Positions 54,247 through 63,228 of a DNA stretch of 64,000 nucleotides are shown in pieces. Within the stretch, counting starts at the first letter, position 1. Each line of letters begins with the position of its first letter. This DNA comes from JAOBAU01 sp034667465 (GTDB lineage: Bacteria > Acidobacteriota > Thermoanaerobaculia > Gp7-AA8), in assembly GCA_034667465.1 (NCBI GenBank), contig JAXDJV010000008.1, positions 1-64,000 on the forward strand. Direction: 5' to 3'. The notes below the pieces were generated by a model. It ran no database searches. It worked only from the letters and a program-made list of their open reading frames with translations, and had not been told where the DNA came from. A program made the translations under genes and the position numbers.

Positions 54247-56328
54247 ATGAAACGAATCGTCCTTCCGCTCCTTCTTCTTTTCATCTGCGCCGCGACGTTC
54301 GCGAAAGATGCGCCGACGCACGAAGCGATCTGGCTGATGAAACGCGTCGGCTCGCCGCAGCTCAGCCCCGACGGACTCTGGGTCGTCGTCTCCGTCACCG
54401 AGCCGGCGTACGACGAGAAGGATTCGACGAGCGATCTCTGGCTCGCGGCCGTCGACGGCAGCGCGGCGCCGCGGCGCATCACCTTCAACAAAGCGAGTGA
54501 GAGCGAAGCGACGTGGTCGCCCGACTCGCGCCGCATCGCCTTTTCATCAAAACGCGAAGGCGACGACGCGAATCAGATTTACGTCCTCGACATCGCGAAC
54601 GGCGGCGAAGCGCAGCGCGTGACGAACAGCGCCACCGGCGCGCGCACGCCGCGCTTCCGCCCCGACGGCAACGCGATTCTTTACTCGACGATCACGTGGC
54701 CGGGCTCGACCGACGAAGAGTCGAATCGCAAGCTCGCCAAAGAACGGAAGGATGCGAAGGCCAAAGTCCGCATCTTCGACAGCTATCCGGTGCGCATGTG
54801 GGATCGCTGGCTCGACGAAACGCAGACGCATCTGGTCGTGCAACCGCTCGAGAGCGTTGCGAAATCGAAAGATATCCTCGCCGGCACGAACCTCGTGAAG
54901 CAGCCGGGCTTCGCCGGACGCGGCGCGGAAGGATCGCGCGAAGAGATCGACGCGGCGTGGTCGCCCGACGGCTCGTCGATCATCTTCACCGCCACGACCA
55001 GCCGCAACACGTCGGCATACGAAGAGCACGTTCAGGACATCTGGCGCACGACCCCAAACGGCGGCGAGCCCGAGCAGATCGCGCACTCGGAAGGAAGCTA
55101 CGGACGGCTGCAGTTCAGCCCCGACGGCAAAACGCTGTACGCGACATTCAACGAGCGCAACCCGAAGGTCTATCAGCTCGATCGCCTCGTCGCGTTCGAC
55201 TGGCCGTCGATGACGAACCGCCGCGTCGTGACGCCGGCGCCGTTCGACCGAGCCGTGGGAGGCTTCGCCCTTACACCCGATTCGAAGACGATCTACTTCA
55301 CGGCCGAGGAGTTCGGTCAGGAGAAGCTCTTCACGGTGCCGGCCGCCGGCGGCGAGGTGAAGCTCGCAATCGAACCGGAACGCGGAGTCTTCGGCAATCT
55401 CTCGATCGCGAAGAAAGCACCGTCGCTGGTGATGGTCGGCACCTGGGCCAGCGCGATCAATCCGACCGAAGTGGTGCGCCTCGATCCGGTGAAAAAGACG
55501 AAGACGAACCTCACCTCGTTCGACGTCGACGCCGCCGCGAAGATCGACTGGCAGCCGCCGCAGCACTTCTGGTTCACCTCATCGCGCGGAAAGAAAATCC
55601 ACAACATGCTCGTCGTGCCGGCCGGCTTCGACGCGACGAAAAAGTATCCTCTCTTCGTCCTCATTCACGGCGGACCGGCATCGCAGTGGCGCGACGAGAT
55701 GTCGTATCGGTGGAACTATCACCTGCTCGCGAAGCCCGGCTACGTCGTGCTGCTGACGAACTACACCGGCTCGACCGGCTTCGGCGAAAAATTCGCGCAG
55801 GACATTCAGGGCGATCCGCTGCGCGGTCCCGGCTCGGAGCTGAACGAAGCGGCCGATGAAGCGGTGAAACGCTTCGCGTACGTCGACGGCACGCGCATGT
55901 TCGCGGGCGGCGCGAGCTACGGCGGTCACCTCGCGAACTGGCTCGAAGCGACGACGACGCGCTACAAATGCCTCATCAGCCACGCCGGTCTCGCGAGCCT
56001 CGAAATGCAGTGGGGCACGAGCGACGGGATGTTCAACCGCGAGCAGATGAACCTCGGGCCGTTCTGGGACAAGCCGGAAGTGTGGCGCGATCAGAGCCCG
56101 TCGACGTACGCGAAAGATTTCAAAACGCCGATGCTGTTGTCAGTCGGCGAAAAGGACTACCGCGTCCCGATGAACAACGCTCTCGAAATGTGGGCGATCC
56201 TGCAGCGGCAGCGAATCCCGAGCCGCCTCCTGATCTGGCCCGACGAAAACCACTGGATCACCAACGGCGAGAACAGCAAGGTGTTCTATCGCGAAGTCGA
56301 GAACTGGATCGCGAAATACGTACCGTAA
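54247..56328 (+). CDS. S9-family prolyl oligopeptidase-like secreted peptidase
   Basis: A 693-residue protein with signal peptide (about 1-19). The N-terminal propeller has PD40/TolB-like repeats (SPQLSPDGLWVVVSVTEP, ATWSPDSRRIAF, LQFSPDGKTLYATF). The alpha/beta-hydrolase domain (about 440-690) has the oxyanion region VLIHGGPASQWRDEMSY, the nucleophile elbow FAGGASYGGHLANW (Ser), an Asp in LLSVGEKDYRVP and a His in WPDENHWIT. It trims oligopeptides in the periplasm. Starts 20 bases after hisJ. The TAA stop is the first three bases of the palindromic repeat at 56326. Confidence 0.93.
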   Translation: MKRIVLPLLLLFICAATFAKDAPTHEAIWLMKRVGSPQLSPDGLWVVVSVTEPAYDEKDSTSDLWLAAVDGSAAPRRITFNKASESEATWSPDSRRIAFSSKREGDDANQIYVLDIANGGEAQRVTNSATGARTPRFRPDGNAILYSTITWPGSTDEESNRKLAKERKDAKAKVRIFDSYPVRMWDRWLDETQTHLVVQPLESVAKSKDILAGTNLVKQPGFAGRGAEGSREEIDAAWSPDGSSIIFTATTSRNTSAYEEHVQDIWRTTPNGGEPEQIAHSEGSYGRLQFSPDGKTLYATFNERNPKVYQLDRLVAFDWPSMTNRRVVTPAPFDRAVGGFALTPDSKTIYFTAEEFGQEKLFTVPAAGGEVKLAIEPERGVFGNLSIAKKAPSLVMVGTWASAINPTEVVRLDPVKKTKTNLTSFDVDAAAKIDWQPPQHFWFTSSRGKKIHNMLVVPAGFDATKKYPLFVLIHGGPASQWRDEMSYRWNYHLLAKPGYVVLLTNYTGSTGFGEKFAQDIQGDPLRGPGSELNEAADEAVKRFAYVDGTRMFAGGASYGGHLANWLEATTTRYKCLISHAGLASLEMQWGTSDGMFNREQMNLGPFWDKPEVWRDQSPSTYAKDFKTPMLLSVGEKDYRVPMNNALEMWAILQRQRIPSRLLIWPDENHWITNGENSKVFYREVENWIAKYVP

Positions 56329-56366
56329 AGTCAACTTCGGGGGTCAGACCCCGGAAATTGACTTTA
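56326..56366. repeat. Dispersed palindromic element overlapping a stop codon (second copy)
   Basis: Reads TAAAGTCAACTTCGGGGGTC, then AGACCCCGGAAA, then TTGACTTTA: terminal inverted repeats TAAAGTCAA/TTGACTTTA around a GGGGTCAGACCCC core. Closely matches the unit in 1-71. Its TAA is the peptidase stop codon. It sits between convergent genes and may also terminate transcription. Confidence 0.88.
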
Positions 56367-56370
56367 GCCG

Positions 56371-56601
56371 TTACCAAATCTCCATGACCTGCGGGAAGCG
56401 CCAGCGCGCTTCCCGCAGCTCTTCCCCGATGATCTCGCGTTCCGGCGCGTCGGCGAGCTGCGGCACGTCCCAGTTCGCCATCCACATCGGATTCACATAC
56501 GGCAGCACCGCGATGTGCTCGAGGCGATACGGCAAACCGAGCGTCGTGAAACGCTCGTTGAGATATGCGACGACGTCCTGCGATGTCGGGATCTCGCTCA
56601 T
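56371..56601 (-). CDS. Small hypothetical protein coupled to the response regulator
   Basis: A 76-residue soluble acidic protein rich in aromatic and charged residues (LPYVNPMWMANWDVPQLADA). No family recognised. Its ATG overlaps the stop of the sigma-54 response regulator as ATGA (56598-56601), so it is a real coupled gene rather than noise. It is the last gene of a four-gene operon that also encodes an MscS channel and a small membrane protein. Confidence 0.65.
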   Translation of the reverse strand: MSEIPTSQDVVAYLNERFTTLGLPYRLEHIAVLPYVNPMWMANWDVPQLADAPEREIIGEELREARWRFPQVMEIW

Positions 56602-57971
56602 TCCAGGCCGTGCTCCTTCATCTTCGCCGCCAGCGTCCGGACCGAAATGCCGAGCGCTTCCGCCGCTTCGGCGCGCGACGCAAATCGCTGCAGCGCATCT
56701 TCGATCTTCAGCTTCTCGACCACCCGTTCCGCGCGCGCCGTCGCTTCCGCCAGCGTTCCGCCGATGTCGAGCGCATCGCGCAACAACTCCTCGGCGGCGC
56801 GATCGCTCGACGTGATGCTGAGATCGCGCGGCTCGATTCGCTCGCCGTCGCAGAGGATCGCCGCGCGCTCGATCGAGTTCTCGAGCTCGCGAATGTTCCC
56901 CGGCCAGTCGTACTCACGAAGCATCGCGCGCGCTTCATCGGTCATCCGCAGCGACGGCTTCTTCAGCTCGCGCGCGAAACGCTGCAGGAAGTAATCGGTC
57001 AGCGCGTCGAGATCTTCTTTGCGCACGCGCAGCGGCGGAATCGTCACCGGAAACACGTTGATGCGGAAGAAGAGATCCTCGCGAAAACGACCGCGCTTCA
57101 CCTCGTCTGCAAGATTGCGATTCGTCGCGCAGATGATGCGAACGTCGACGTCGAGCGTCGCCGCGCCGCCGATCCGCTCGAAGCGCCGCTCCTGCAGCAC
57201 GCGCAGAATCTTCGACTGCACGCCGATGCCGAGCTCGCCGATCTCGTCGAGGAAGATCGTCCCGTTGTCGGCCAGCTCGAACTTGCCGAGCTGCCGTCCG
57301 CTCGCGCCGGTGTATGAACCCTTCTCGTGACCGAACAGCTCGTTCTCGAGCAGCGTGTCGGGAATGGCGGCGCAGTTGATGGCGACGAACGGCCGCTCGC
57401 GCCGCGGCGACAGCTGATGAATGGCGCGCGCGAAAAGCTCCTTCCCCGTTCCCGATTCACCCTGCAGCAACACCGTTGCATCGGTACCGGCGACGCGCTG
57501 AATGGCGTTCGACACTTCGACGATGCGCGGCGAATCGCCGACGATCGCCGGCAGCCGGTAGCGCTGCTGAAACTGCTCACGCAGCAGCAGATTTTCGTAA
57601 CGGAGCTCGCGATGCTCGCGGCAACGGCGCAACAGGAGCAGCAGGTGATCGACGTCGATCGGCTTCTGAATGAAATCGAAGGCGCCGAGCTTCATCGCTT
57701 CGACGGCATGCTCGATCGTGCCGAATGCCGTCATCACGATGACCGGACAGTCGGCGTCGAGCTCCTTCACCTGGCGAAGCACGGAAATGCCGTCGGCGCC
57801 TGGCAAACGCAAATCGGTGAGCACCGCGAAGTAGCGCCCGCCGCTCGCAAGCGCGCGCGCCGCCTGCGCCGCGTCGCCGGCGATGTCGGCTTCGAGACCT
57901 TCGGCCTCGACCGTCTCGCGCAACATCAGCGCGAGCGACTCCTTGTCTTCGACGATCAGGAGACGCTTCAT
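56598..57971 (-). CDS. Sigma-54-dependent response regulator (NtrC family)
   Basis: A 457-residue protein. Receiver domain 1-120 with phospho-acceptor Asp53 (TDLRLPGADG), Thr/Lys switch residues MTAFG and QKP. AAA+ domain (about 140-375) with Walker A GESGTGKE at 171-178, the sigma-54-contact loop GSYTGA at 218-223 (consensus GAFTGA), FLDEIGEL and RRFERIGG. A Fis-type helix-turn-helix (about 425-455, AAEALGISVRTLAAKM) binds enhancers. No histidine kinase is adjacent, so it is an orphan regulator; its partner may be distant. ATG at 57971 chosen (MKRLLIVEDKESL). Begins 10 bases after the channel gene. Confidence 0.94.
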   Translation of the reverse strand: MKRLLIVEDKESLALMLRETVEAEGLEADIAGDAAQAARALASGGRYFAVLTDLRLPGADGISVLRQVKELDADCPVIVMTAFGTIEHAVEAMKLGAFDFIQKPIDVDHLLLLLRRCREHRELRYENLLLREQFQQRYRLPAIVGDSPRIVEVSNAIQRVAGTDATVLLQGESGTGKELFARAIHQLSPRRERPFVAINCAAIPDTLLENELFGHEKGSYTGASGRQLGKFELADNGTIFLDEIGELGIGVQSKILRVLQERRFERIGGAATLDVDVRIICATNRNLADEVKRGRFREDLFFRINVFPVTIPPLRVRKEDLDALTDYFLQRFARELKKPSLRMTDEARAMLREYDWPGNIRELENSIERAAILCDGERIEPRDLSITSSDRAAEELLRDALDIGGTLAEATARAERVVEKLKIEDALQRFASRAEAAEALGISVRTLAAKMKEHGLE

Positions 57972-57981
57972 CGTTCGCTCA

Positions 57982-59391
57982 TCACAGACTGAAGTACTTG
58001 CGAATGCGCGAGAGGATCGACTGCTCCTCTTCCTCTTCCTTGCCGGGGGCGAGATTGTCGCGACGCTCGAGCACTTTCGCGGAGATCGCGGCATCCAGGT
58101 TCGGATGCGAATGGAGAATCGGTTCGAGCGATGCCTTCCCGATCTCGAGCGCGGTCACGTCGGTGACAGCGACGACGTCAGCCGTCCGCGCCTCGCCGGT
58201 CAGCAGCGCCATCTCGCCGAAGACGCTGCCGGCGCTGAGGCGCGCCACTTCGCGAGGCTCCGGCTCCCCCTCTTCGACGACGCGAACGGAAACCGTTCCG
58301 TCATGCAGCACGAACATCGAATCGCCGTCGGTGCCGTGGCGAAGAATCGCCTCGCCCTTCGAATAGAAATGAACTTTCGTCGCGCCGGCGATCGCTTCAT
58401 GCGCGGCCTCGGATAACGGCGAGAGAACGTCGACATCGCGCAGCCGGTCGAGAATCTGATCGGGCGTGACTTCGTGCGTCGCCGACTGCGGCGGTTTGTA
58501 CTCCTGATACGTACGCACCGGAAACGCGAAGCTGACGCCGGCGCGGCGCAACGCGTACCAGACCGCCTTGCGGATGTCGGCGTCGATGCGATCGCGCAGC
58601 GAATAGTCGCGCGTGAAGTACTTGATCTCGTACACGACCGCCGAATCGGCGAATCCGCCGACACGCGAAAAACAGGGCATCTCGCGCGCGACCCCTTCGA
58701 CGTGCGACGCGGCGTTTTTCAGGATCTCAATCACCGTCGCCGGCGGCACGTGATAGTCGATCGCAACCGTCAGGATGCGCGCCGTGAATTGATTGCGCGC
58801 GAAGATCTCGATCCGTTCGCGAGCGACCATCGAGTTCGGCAGGATGACGAGCTGATTGTTGAACGCGCGGATTCGCGTCGTCCGCCACGTGACCCCTTCA
58901 ACGACGCCGATGTAGTCGCCTGAGTGGATGACGTCGCCGACGTCGAACGCGTCTTCCATGTGCAGCGAGATGCCGGCGAACAGATTGCCGAGCGTCTCCT
59001 GCAGCGCGAGACCAACGACCGCGGCGACGACCGTGCCGGTAGTCAACAACTTGCCGATCGGCGCATGCAGAATCTCGCTGAGCGCGAGGCCGAACAGAAT
59101 CAGGTAGAGACCGATCGACACCATCTGCCGCAACAGCAGCGGCGCCGCCACGCGGCGGCGGCGCGACAGCACGACGTCGAAGACGAAGTTGTCGACGAAA
59201 CGGACGATGAAGAAGATCAGCGCCGCCCACGCGAGAAAGTGCAGCACTTTCAGATCGCGGCCGAACAGCACCTGCCGGAGATCGCCCATCGGCCCGACCA
59301 CCATCGGCTTCTTCGGGAAGAAGTAGTAGGTGATGAAGAGCGCGATGCTCACCACCAGCGGGACGGCAAGACGCGCGCGCTCCGGTCTCAT
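57982..59391 (-). CDS. MscS-type channel with C-terminal cyclic-nucleotide-binding domain
   Basis: A 469-residue inner-membrane protein. About four helices (10-140) lead into the MscS pore/beta domain: TGTVVAAVVGLALQETLGNL then FAGISLHMEDAFDVGDVI and NNQLVILPNSMV are typical. A C-terminal cNMP-binding domain (about 325-440) has FYSKGEAILRHGTDGDSMFV and the phosphate-binding cassette FGEMALLTGEARTADVVAVT. This matches the bCNG group of MscS relatives gated by cyclic nucleotides rather than tension. Its start overlaps the small membrane protein stop as ATGA. Confidence 0.92.
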   Translation of the reverse strand: MRPERARLAVPLVVSIALFITYYFFPKKPMVVGPMGDLRQVLFGRDLKVLHFLAWAALIFFIVRFVDNFVFDVVLSRRRRVAAPLLLRQMVSIGLYLILFGLALSEILHAPIGKLLTTGTVVAAVVGLALQETLGNLFAGISLHMEDAFDVGDVIHSGDYIGVVEGVTWRTTRIRAFNNQLVILPNSMVARERIEIFARNQFTARILTVAIDYHVPPATVIEILKNAASHVEGVAREMPCFSRVGGFADSAVVYEIKYFTRDYSLRDRIDADIRKAVWYALRRAGVSFAFPVRTYQEYKPPQSATHEVTPDQILDRLRDVDVLSPLSEAAHEAIAGATKVHFYSKGEAILRHGTDGDSMFVLHDGTVSVRVVEEGEPEPREVARLSAGSVFGEMALLTGEARTADVVAVTDVTALEIGKASLEPILHSHPNLDAAISAKVLERRDNLAPGKEEEEEQSILSRIRKYFSL

Positions 59392-59627
59392 TCGGCCTCG
59401 CCGCGGCGCGACTGACTGATGCGGATGATGTCGTTGATGCCGATGATGAGATGGACGACGCCGAAGCCGGAGACGAAGCCGCGGAAGAATGGATTATTGG
59501 CGACGGCGGCGATGGCCAGCGACTGCTGCAGCAGCGGATTCATCGTCCAGACGCGAGTCCAGGGAACGATCGTGAAAAAGAGACCCGCCTCGAGGCAGTA
59601 GAGCGCGAAGAACAGAGGCAGCGTCAT
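59388..59627 (-). CDS. Small two-helix membrane protein
   Basis: A 79-residue protein from ATG 59627 with two likely membrane helices (about 4-24 and 48-70). The spacing and sequence FRGFVSGFGVVHLIIGINDI resemble small conserved membrane proteins found beside channels, but I know no family. Its stop overlaps the MscS-type gene start as ATGA, so it is first in the operon and could be a channel accessory. A long frame upstream of 59627 crosses the repeat and the next gene antisense and was discarded. Confidence 0.75.
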   Translation of the reverse strand: MTLPLFFALYCLEAGLFFTIVPWTRVWTMNPLLQQSLAIAAVANNPFFRGFVSGFGVVHLIIGINDIIRISQSRRGEAE

Positions 59628-59672
59628 GCGGGCGCGATTGTACTGGAGCGCGCCAGGCAACACTCCGCTGCA

Positions 59673-59703
59673 TGTGGGGGCGGGCGAAGCGCCCGCCCCC
59701 ACA
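59673..59703. repeat. G/C-rich perfect hairpin (TGTGGGGGCGGGC family)
   Basis: A 14-bp perfect stem TGTGGGGGCGGGCG / CGCCCGCCCCCACA with an AAG loop. Short form of the element at 44833-44885. It lies 13 bases past the minus-strand stop at 59717 and probably ends that transcript. Confidence 0.88.
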
Positions 59704-59716
59704 AGAAACACAAACC

Positions 59717-61882
59717 TTAGTGTTTCTTCTCGCTGCCGTCGTGATGCGAGCTGCCGCTGTTGTTGTCGTTCGAGCGCGGCTGCGGCTGTGGCGCCGGAGC
59801 GGAATGCTCGCGCGCCGGAGGCGGAGGCGAAGACGAACGCGACCCGCCGCTGTTGTTGCTGCCACCTGACGAACTGCCGGTCGAGCGCGGAGGCGGCGCG
59901 CTGTCGCGCGGCGTGCTCTCGGCCGGACGGCTGCGCGCGCCTCCGATACGATCGATGATGCGGCGCGGAATGTCGCTTGGCTGCGAGGACGGCGCGGTCG
60001 AACGCGGTTCCGTCGTACGCGGCGTGTCGCTCGGACGCGAGACCCGTCCGCGCCATACGTCGCTGCTCGGACGCTCTGCGCGCACCGGTGCGTCGTCGCG
60101 TGCCGGCGTGTCGCCACCGGACGGACGCGCAACGCGCTCGCCGCCGCGATCGCGCCACGTCGGAGTGGTGCTGCCCGGCTCGCGCGAAGGACGCGAGACC
60201 GTTTCAGGAGTCGTCGCAGGAGACGGAGTCGTCGTCGACGTTCCCCCTTCGCGGCGCCAGTCGCGGCTCGGCGTGCCGCGATCGGTCGCGCCGTTCGCGC
60301 TTCCCATCGCAGGCTCACCGCGGCGAATGCCACCGCCGGTGTCGCGCGAGATACGCCCATCGCCAGGCAGCGAACTTCCGCCACCGCCGGTCGGACCGTT
60401 CGGAATCGGCATCACCGTCGAACCGCTGCCGCCGCCGATCGCCGCGCGGCTGCCGCCGTCGGACGGACGCGTGCGCACGATGCGGTCACGAACGGCGGTC
60501 GAAAGCTCCGGGTCTCGACGGAAGAACGGAGTCATATCCGTCGAGGACCCGGAACCCTCTTTGCCGGTACCGCTTCCGAGCCCGCGGCGCGCTATGGTGC
60601 TGACCGCCGTGGCCGGATCTTTGAGATCATTGTGGGAGAAGCGCGCCGGACTGCCGCTGACGGTCGCGAAACCGTCGCCGCCGCCACGCTTCAGACGCTC
60701 GCGCACCGCATCGGTCGTCAGCGCAGCGCGATCGACGCGATTCGAAACGAGCGTGTTCGGATTCATGAACGTCCAGGGTTTGAGGTCGATGTCGGTGACG
60801 CGAACGCGGCCGTAGAAACCGAATCCGAAATCGGCGCGGTGATACGGGCGATACGCCCAGTTGTAGTACGGGCGATAGCAGTCGTACCAGCCGGCCGGAG
60901 CCCAGCCGACGTAATTCGAGCCGTACATCCAGTAGACCCACGCCGGCGCGTAGCCGCTTCCCGGGAGCCACACCCATCCATAAAGCGGGTCATATCCCCA
61001 GCGGCCGTAGTGATACGGCACCCAGCCCCAGTTCTCATACGAAACCCACGTCAGACAACCGGAGCGGCCGTTTACCCAGTGACCGCTGAAATACGGGCGC
61101 CAGCCGGCCGACACGTACGGACGCCAGGCCCAGCCGCCGTAACCGGAGACGTAAATCCAGCTGCCGTTGCCGGCGAGATCATCTTCTGCATACGACAGCG
61201 AGCGGTCGAGATAGCGGCTGTCGCGGCTCGCGTAACGCTCGCCGCGCTTCGTGAACCAGCGCTCGAAATCGTCGGCGGTTCCGCGCGGCGAGCTGACCAG
61301 ACCATAAACACCGTTGTCGTCGACATGCGCCTCTTCGCCGCTGCGAAGACGCGTCGTCCGTGCCGGCGTCCGAACTTCGACCGTTCCTTCAAAGACAGTT
61401 ACGCGATCTTTTCCGTGGCCATCTGCTTCGACGGCGTAGATCGCTTCATCGACGGCGACGTAGCTGGCGTTTTCGGAATCGATGCGAAGCTGCTCGCGAG
61501 AGGAATCGGTGCGCTGAATGACGATGTGACCGAAGCGCAGCTCGGCGACGGTGTCGCTCGATTCGCCGCCGTCGTACGCGTTGCTCATCGCTTTGAGGCG
61601 CAGACCGGTCGAGCGATCGAGGCCGATGACGTTGCCGTCAGACAGGCGAATCTCCACGCGGCCGCGGCGGTTCGTCACCACCTCGTCGCCCGGATAAAGC
61701 GGCAGATTGACGCGCGCCTCGATCTCGCGACCGTCATCGCCGGAATGAACGATCGTGCCGCCGTCGTCGTACGTGATGTACGACTGGCTGCGGCTGTCGC
61801 CTGCCGTCGGGGTCGTCGTCGTTGCAGACGCGGGGATGGAAACTGCGAGAGTAAGGAGGACTGCGGAAGCGAACGTTCTCAT
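59717..61882 (-). CDS. FecR-domain envelope protein with Trp/Tyr-Gly-rich (DUF6600-like) region
   Basis: A 721-residue protein with signal peptide (about 1-20). A FecR-like beta domain (about 40-190) contains YPGDEVVTNRRGRVEIRLSD and VFEGTVEVRTPARTTRLRSG. The middle (about 245-370) repeats Trp/Tyr-rich strands such as GYGGWAWRPYVSAGWRPYFS, NWGWVPYHYGRWGYDPLYGW and WLPGSGYAPAWV, typical of DUF6600/YXWGXW proteins. About 440 to the end is a long disordered Ser/Arg/Thr/Pro/Gly region. Here FecR is not linked to a sigma factor, so the domain is probably structural. ATG 61882 with GAGGATTTCC upstream. Function unknown. Confidence 0.8.
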   Translation of the reverse strand: MRTFASAVLLTLAVSIPASATTTTPTAGDSRSQSYITYDDGGTIVHSGDDGREIEARVNLPLYPGDEVVTNRRGRVEIRLSDGNVIGLDRSTGLRLKAMSNAYDGGESSDTVAELRFGHIVIQRTDSSREQLRIDSENASYVAVDEAIYAVEADGHGKDRVTVFEGTVEVRTPARTTRLRSGEEAHVDDNGVYGLVSSPRGTADDFERWFTKRGERYASRDSRYLDRSLSYAEDDLAGNGSWIYVSGYGGWAWRPYVSAGWRPYFSGHWVNGRSGCLTWVSYENWGWVPYHYGRWGYDPLYGWVWLPGSGYAPAWVYWMYGSNYVGWAPAGWYDCYRPYYNWAYRPYHRADFGFGFYGRVRVTDIDLKPWTFMNPNTLVSNRVDRAALTTDAVRERLKRGGGDGFATVSGSPARFSHNDLKDPATAVSTIARRGLGSGTGKEGSGSSTDMTPFFRRDPELSTAVRDRIVRTRPSDGGSRAAIGGGSGSTVMPIPNGPTGGGGSSLPGDGRISRDTGGGIRRGEPAMGSANGATDRGTPSRDWRREGGTSTTTPSPATTPETVSRPSREPGSTTPTWRDRGGERVARPSGGDTPARDDAPVRAERPSSDVWRGRVSRPSDTPRTTEPRSTAPSSQPSDIPRRIIDRIGGARSRPAESTPRDSAPPPRSTGSSSGGSNNSGGSRSSSPPPPAREHSAPAPQPQPRSNDNNSGSSHHDGSEKKH

Positions 61883-61980
61883 GGAAATCCTCTTGTGCAC
61901 CGGCCTCGCTCACTGCGGTGCACGTGCCACCGTACAGCTGAGCATTCCGCGTGTGTTTTCAGCGACTTACGTTTTCGCGC

Positions 61981-63057
61981 TCATGGTCGCGCTCCACTTA
62001 CGGTGACAGCTGCGTCCTGCCCTGGCGACAGCGCCGCGAGCATTCCGCAGGCGGCGTGACGGGCGGCGCCGCCCGAATATCGACGAACGATCGGGACGCC
62101 GAGCGTTCGCAGGTCGTCGCGAAAGCGCGACAACTCTTCTTCGCTCGCGCGCACGTAACCGTCGGGACGCGCGTCGTTGACGTCGATCAGATTGAGCCGG
62201 AGCGGCACGCCGTCGAACAGTTCGCGCAGCGCATCGACCTCATCGCGGCCGGTGTTGATTCCACCGAGAACGACCCAGGCGATCGTGACCCGGCCGCCGG
62301 CGGAACGCTGATAGGCGCGAATCGCGTCAGCGAGCTCGCGCACCGGCCAGGCCCCGGCTGCGGGAAGGAGCTGGCGCCGGCGTTCATCGATCGCGGACGT
62401 CAGCGAAATGATCAGGCGATATGGAAGACGCTCGGACGCATATCGATGGATGGCCGGTACGAGTCCGACGGTCGAGATCGTGATTCCTTTCGCGGAGATT
62501 CGTCCGCCGCACGGATGCGCGAGGATCTCCGCCGCTTTCATCACCGCCGCGTAGTTGTGCAGCGGCTCGCCCTGTCCCTGAAAGACGGCGCCGGTGACGG
62601 TGCCGGCCATTTCATCGCGCACGGCGACGAATTGCGCGACGATCTCCCACGCTTCGAGACTGCGCGCGAGCCCGAGGCGGCCGGTCGCGCAGAAATCGCA
62701 TCCCATCGCGCAGCCCGCCTGGCTCGAAAGACAGATGGTGAAATGACCGCGAATCTCAAGCGGAATGCGCACCGCTTCCGCGAGCGCGCCGTCGTGCAGA
62801 CGAAAGAGATACTTGACGAAGCCATCCGTGGGATCGATGGCGCGATCGATGATCTCGATCTTTCGCCGATCGATGAGCGCCGTCACCGCGTCGGCGACCC
62901 GTCCCGGTACCGGGCGAGCGATGGGAAAACCGTCGCGTCCGCCCGCTATGGCGTGCGCGACGATTCGTCGCGCCTCAGCGTCACGTACTTCGACGCCGTG
63001 CGCGCGGAGGCACGAAGCAAGATCCGGAGGGAGGAGGCCGAGGAGATGGGGACGCAA
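61981..63057 (-). CDS. RlmN/Cfr-family 23S rRNA methyltransferase (radical SAM)
   Basis: A 358-residue radical SAM enzyme. FTICLSSQAGCAMGCDFCATG holds the methyl-carrier-type Cys109 and the [4Fe-4S] cysteines 116, 120 and 123. FQGQGEPLHNYAAV, ITISTVGLVPAI and RLIISLTSAIDERRRQLLPA are family motifs. The second catalytic Cys337 is in RHAACGML, where standard RlmN has SRGxDIxAACGQL; here the preceding residues are YSGGAARHAAC. It should methylate C2 of A2503 in 23S rRNA, but the altered C-terminal motif makes it a divergent member or paralogue. Confidence 0.88.
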   Translation of the reverse strand: MRPHLLGLLPPDLASCLRAHGVEVRDAEARRIVAHAIAGGRDGFPIARPVPGRVADAVTALIDRRKIEIIDRAIDPTDGFVKYLFRLHDGALAEAVRIPLEIRGHFTICLSSQAGCAMGCDFCATGRLGLARSLEAWEIVAQFVAVRDEMAGTVTGAVFQGQGEPLHNYAAVMKAAEILAHPCGGRISAKGITISTVGLVPAIHRYASERLPYRLIISLTSAIDERRRQLLPAAGAWPVRELADAIRAYQRSAGGRVTIAWVVLGGINTGRDEVDALRELFDGVPLRLNLIDVNDARPDGYVRASEEELSRFRDDLRTLGVPIVRRYSGGAARHAACGMLAALSPGQDAAVTVSGARP

Positions 63058-63228
63058 GGGTCATCGATTCTACTTCGACGCGACTCCGCGACCTCCACAG
63101 ATGATCATCCGGACCCTTCAGGTGTCAGTGCGATGCCGGTGCGACCTGCGAAACACAGCTGAGCGAGAGGAACTGAGGTGGCTCCACTCTTGCGAACACC
63201 ATCACCGTTGTCCAAATGGAGGCTTCAA

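Noticed and set aside
59628..60158. Upstream extension of the small membrane protein
   Set aside because: It crosses the hairpin at 59673 and runs in another frame of the FecR-domain gene, with Arg-rich noise; the ATG at 59627 matches the hydrophobic start.
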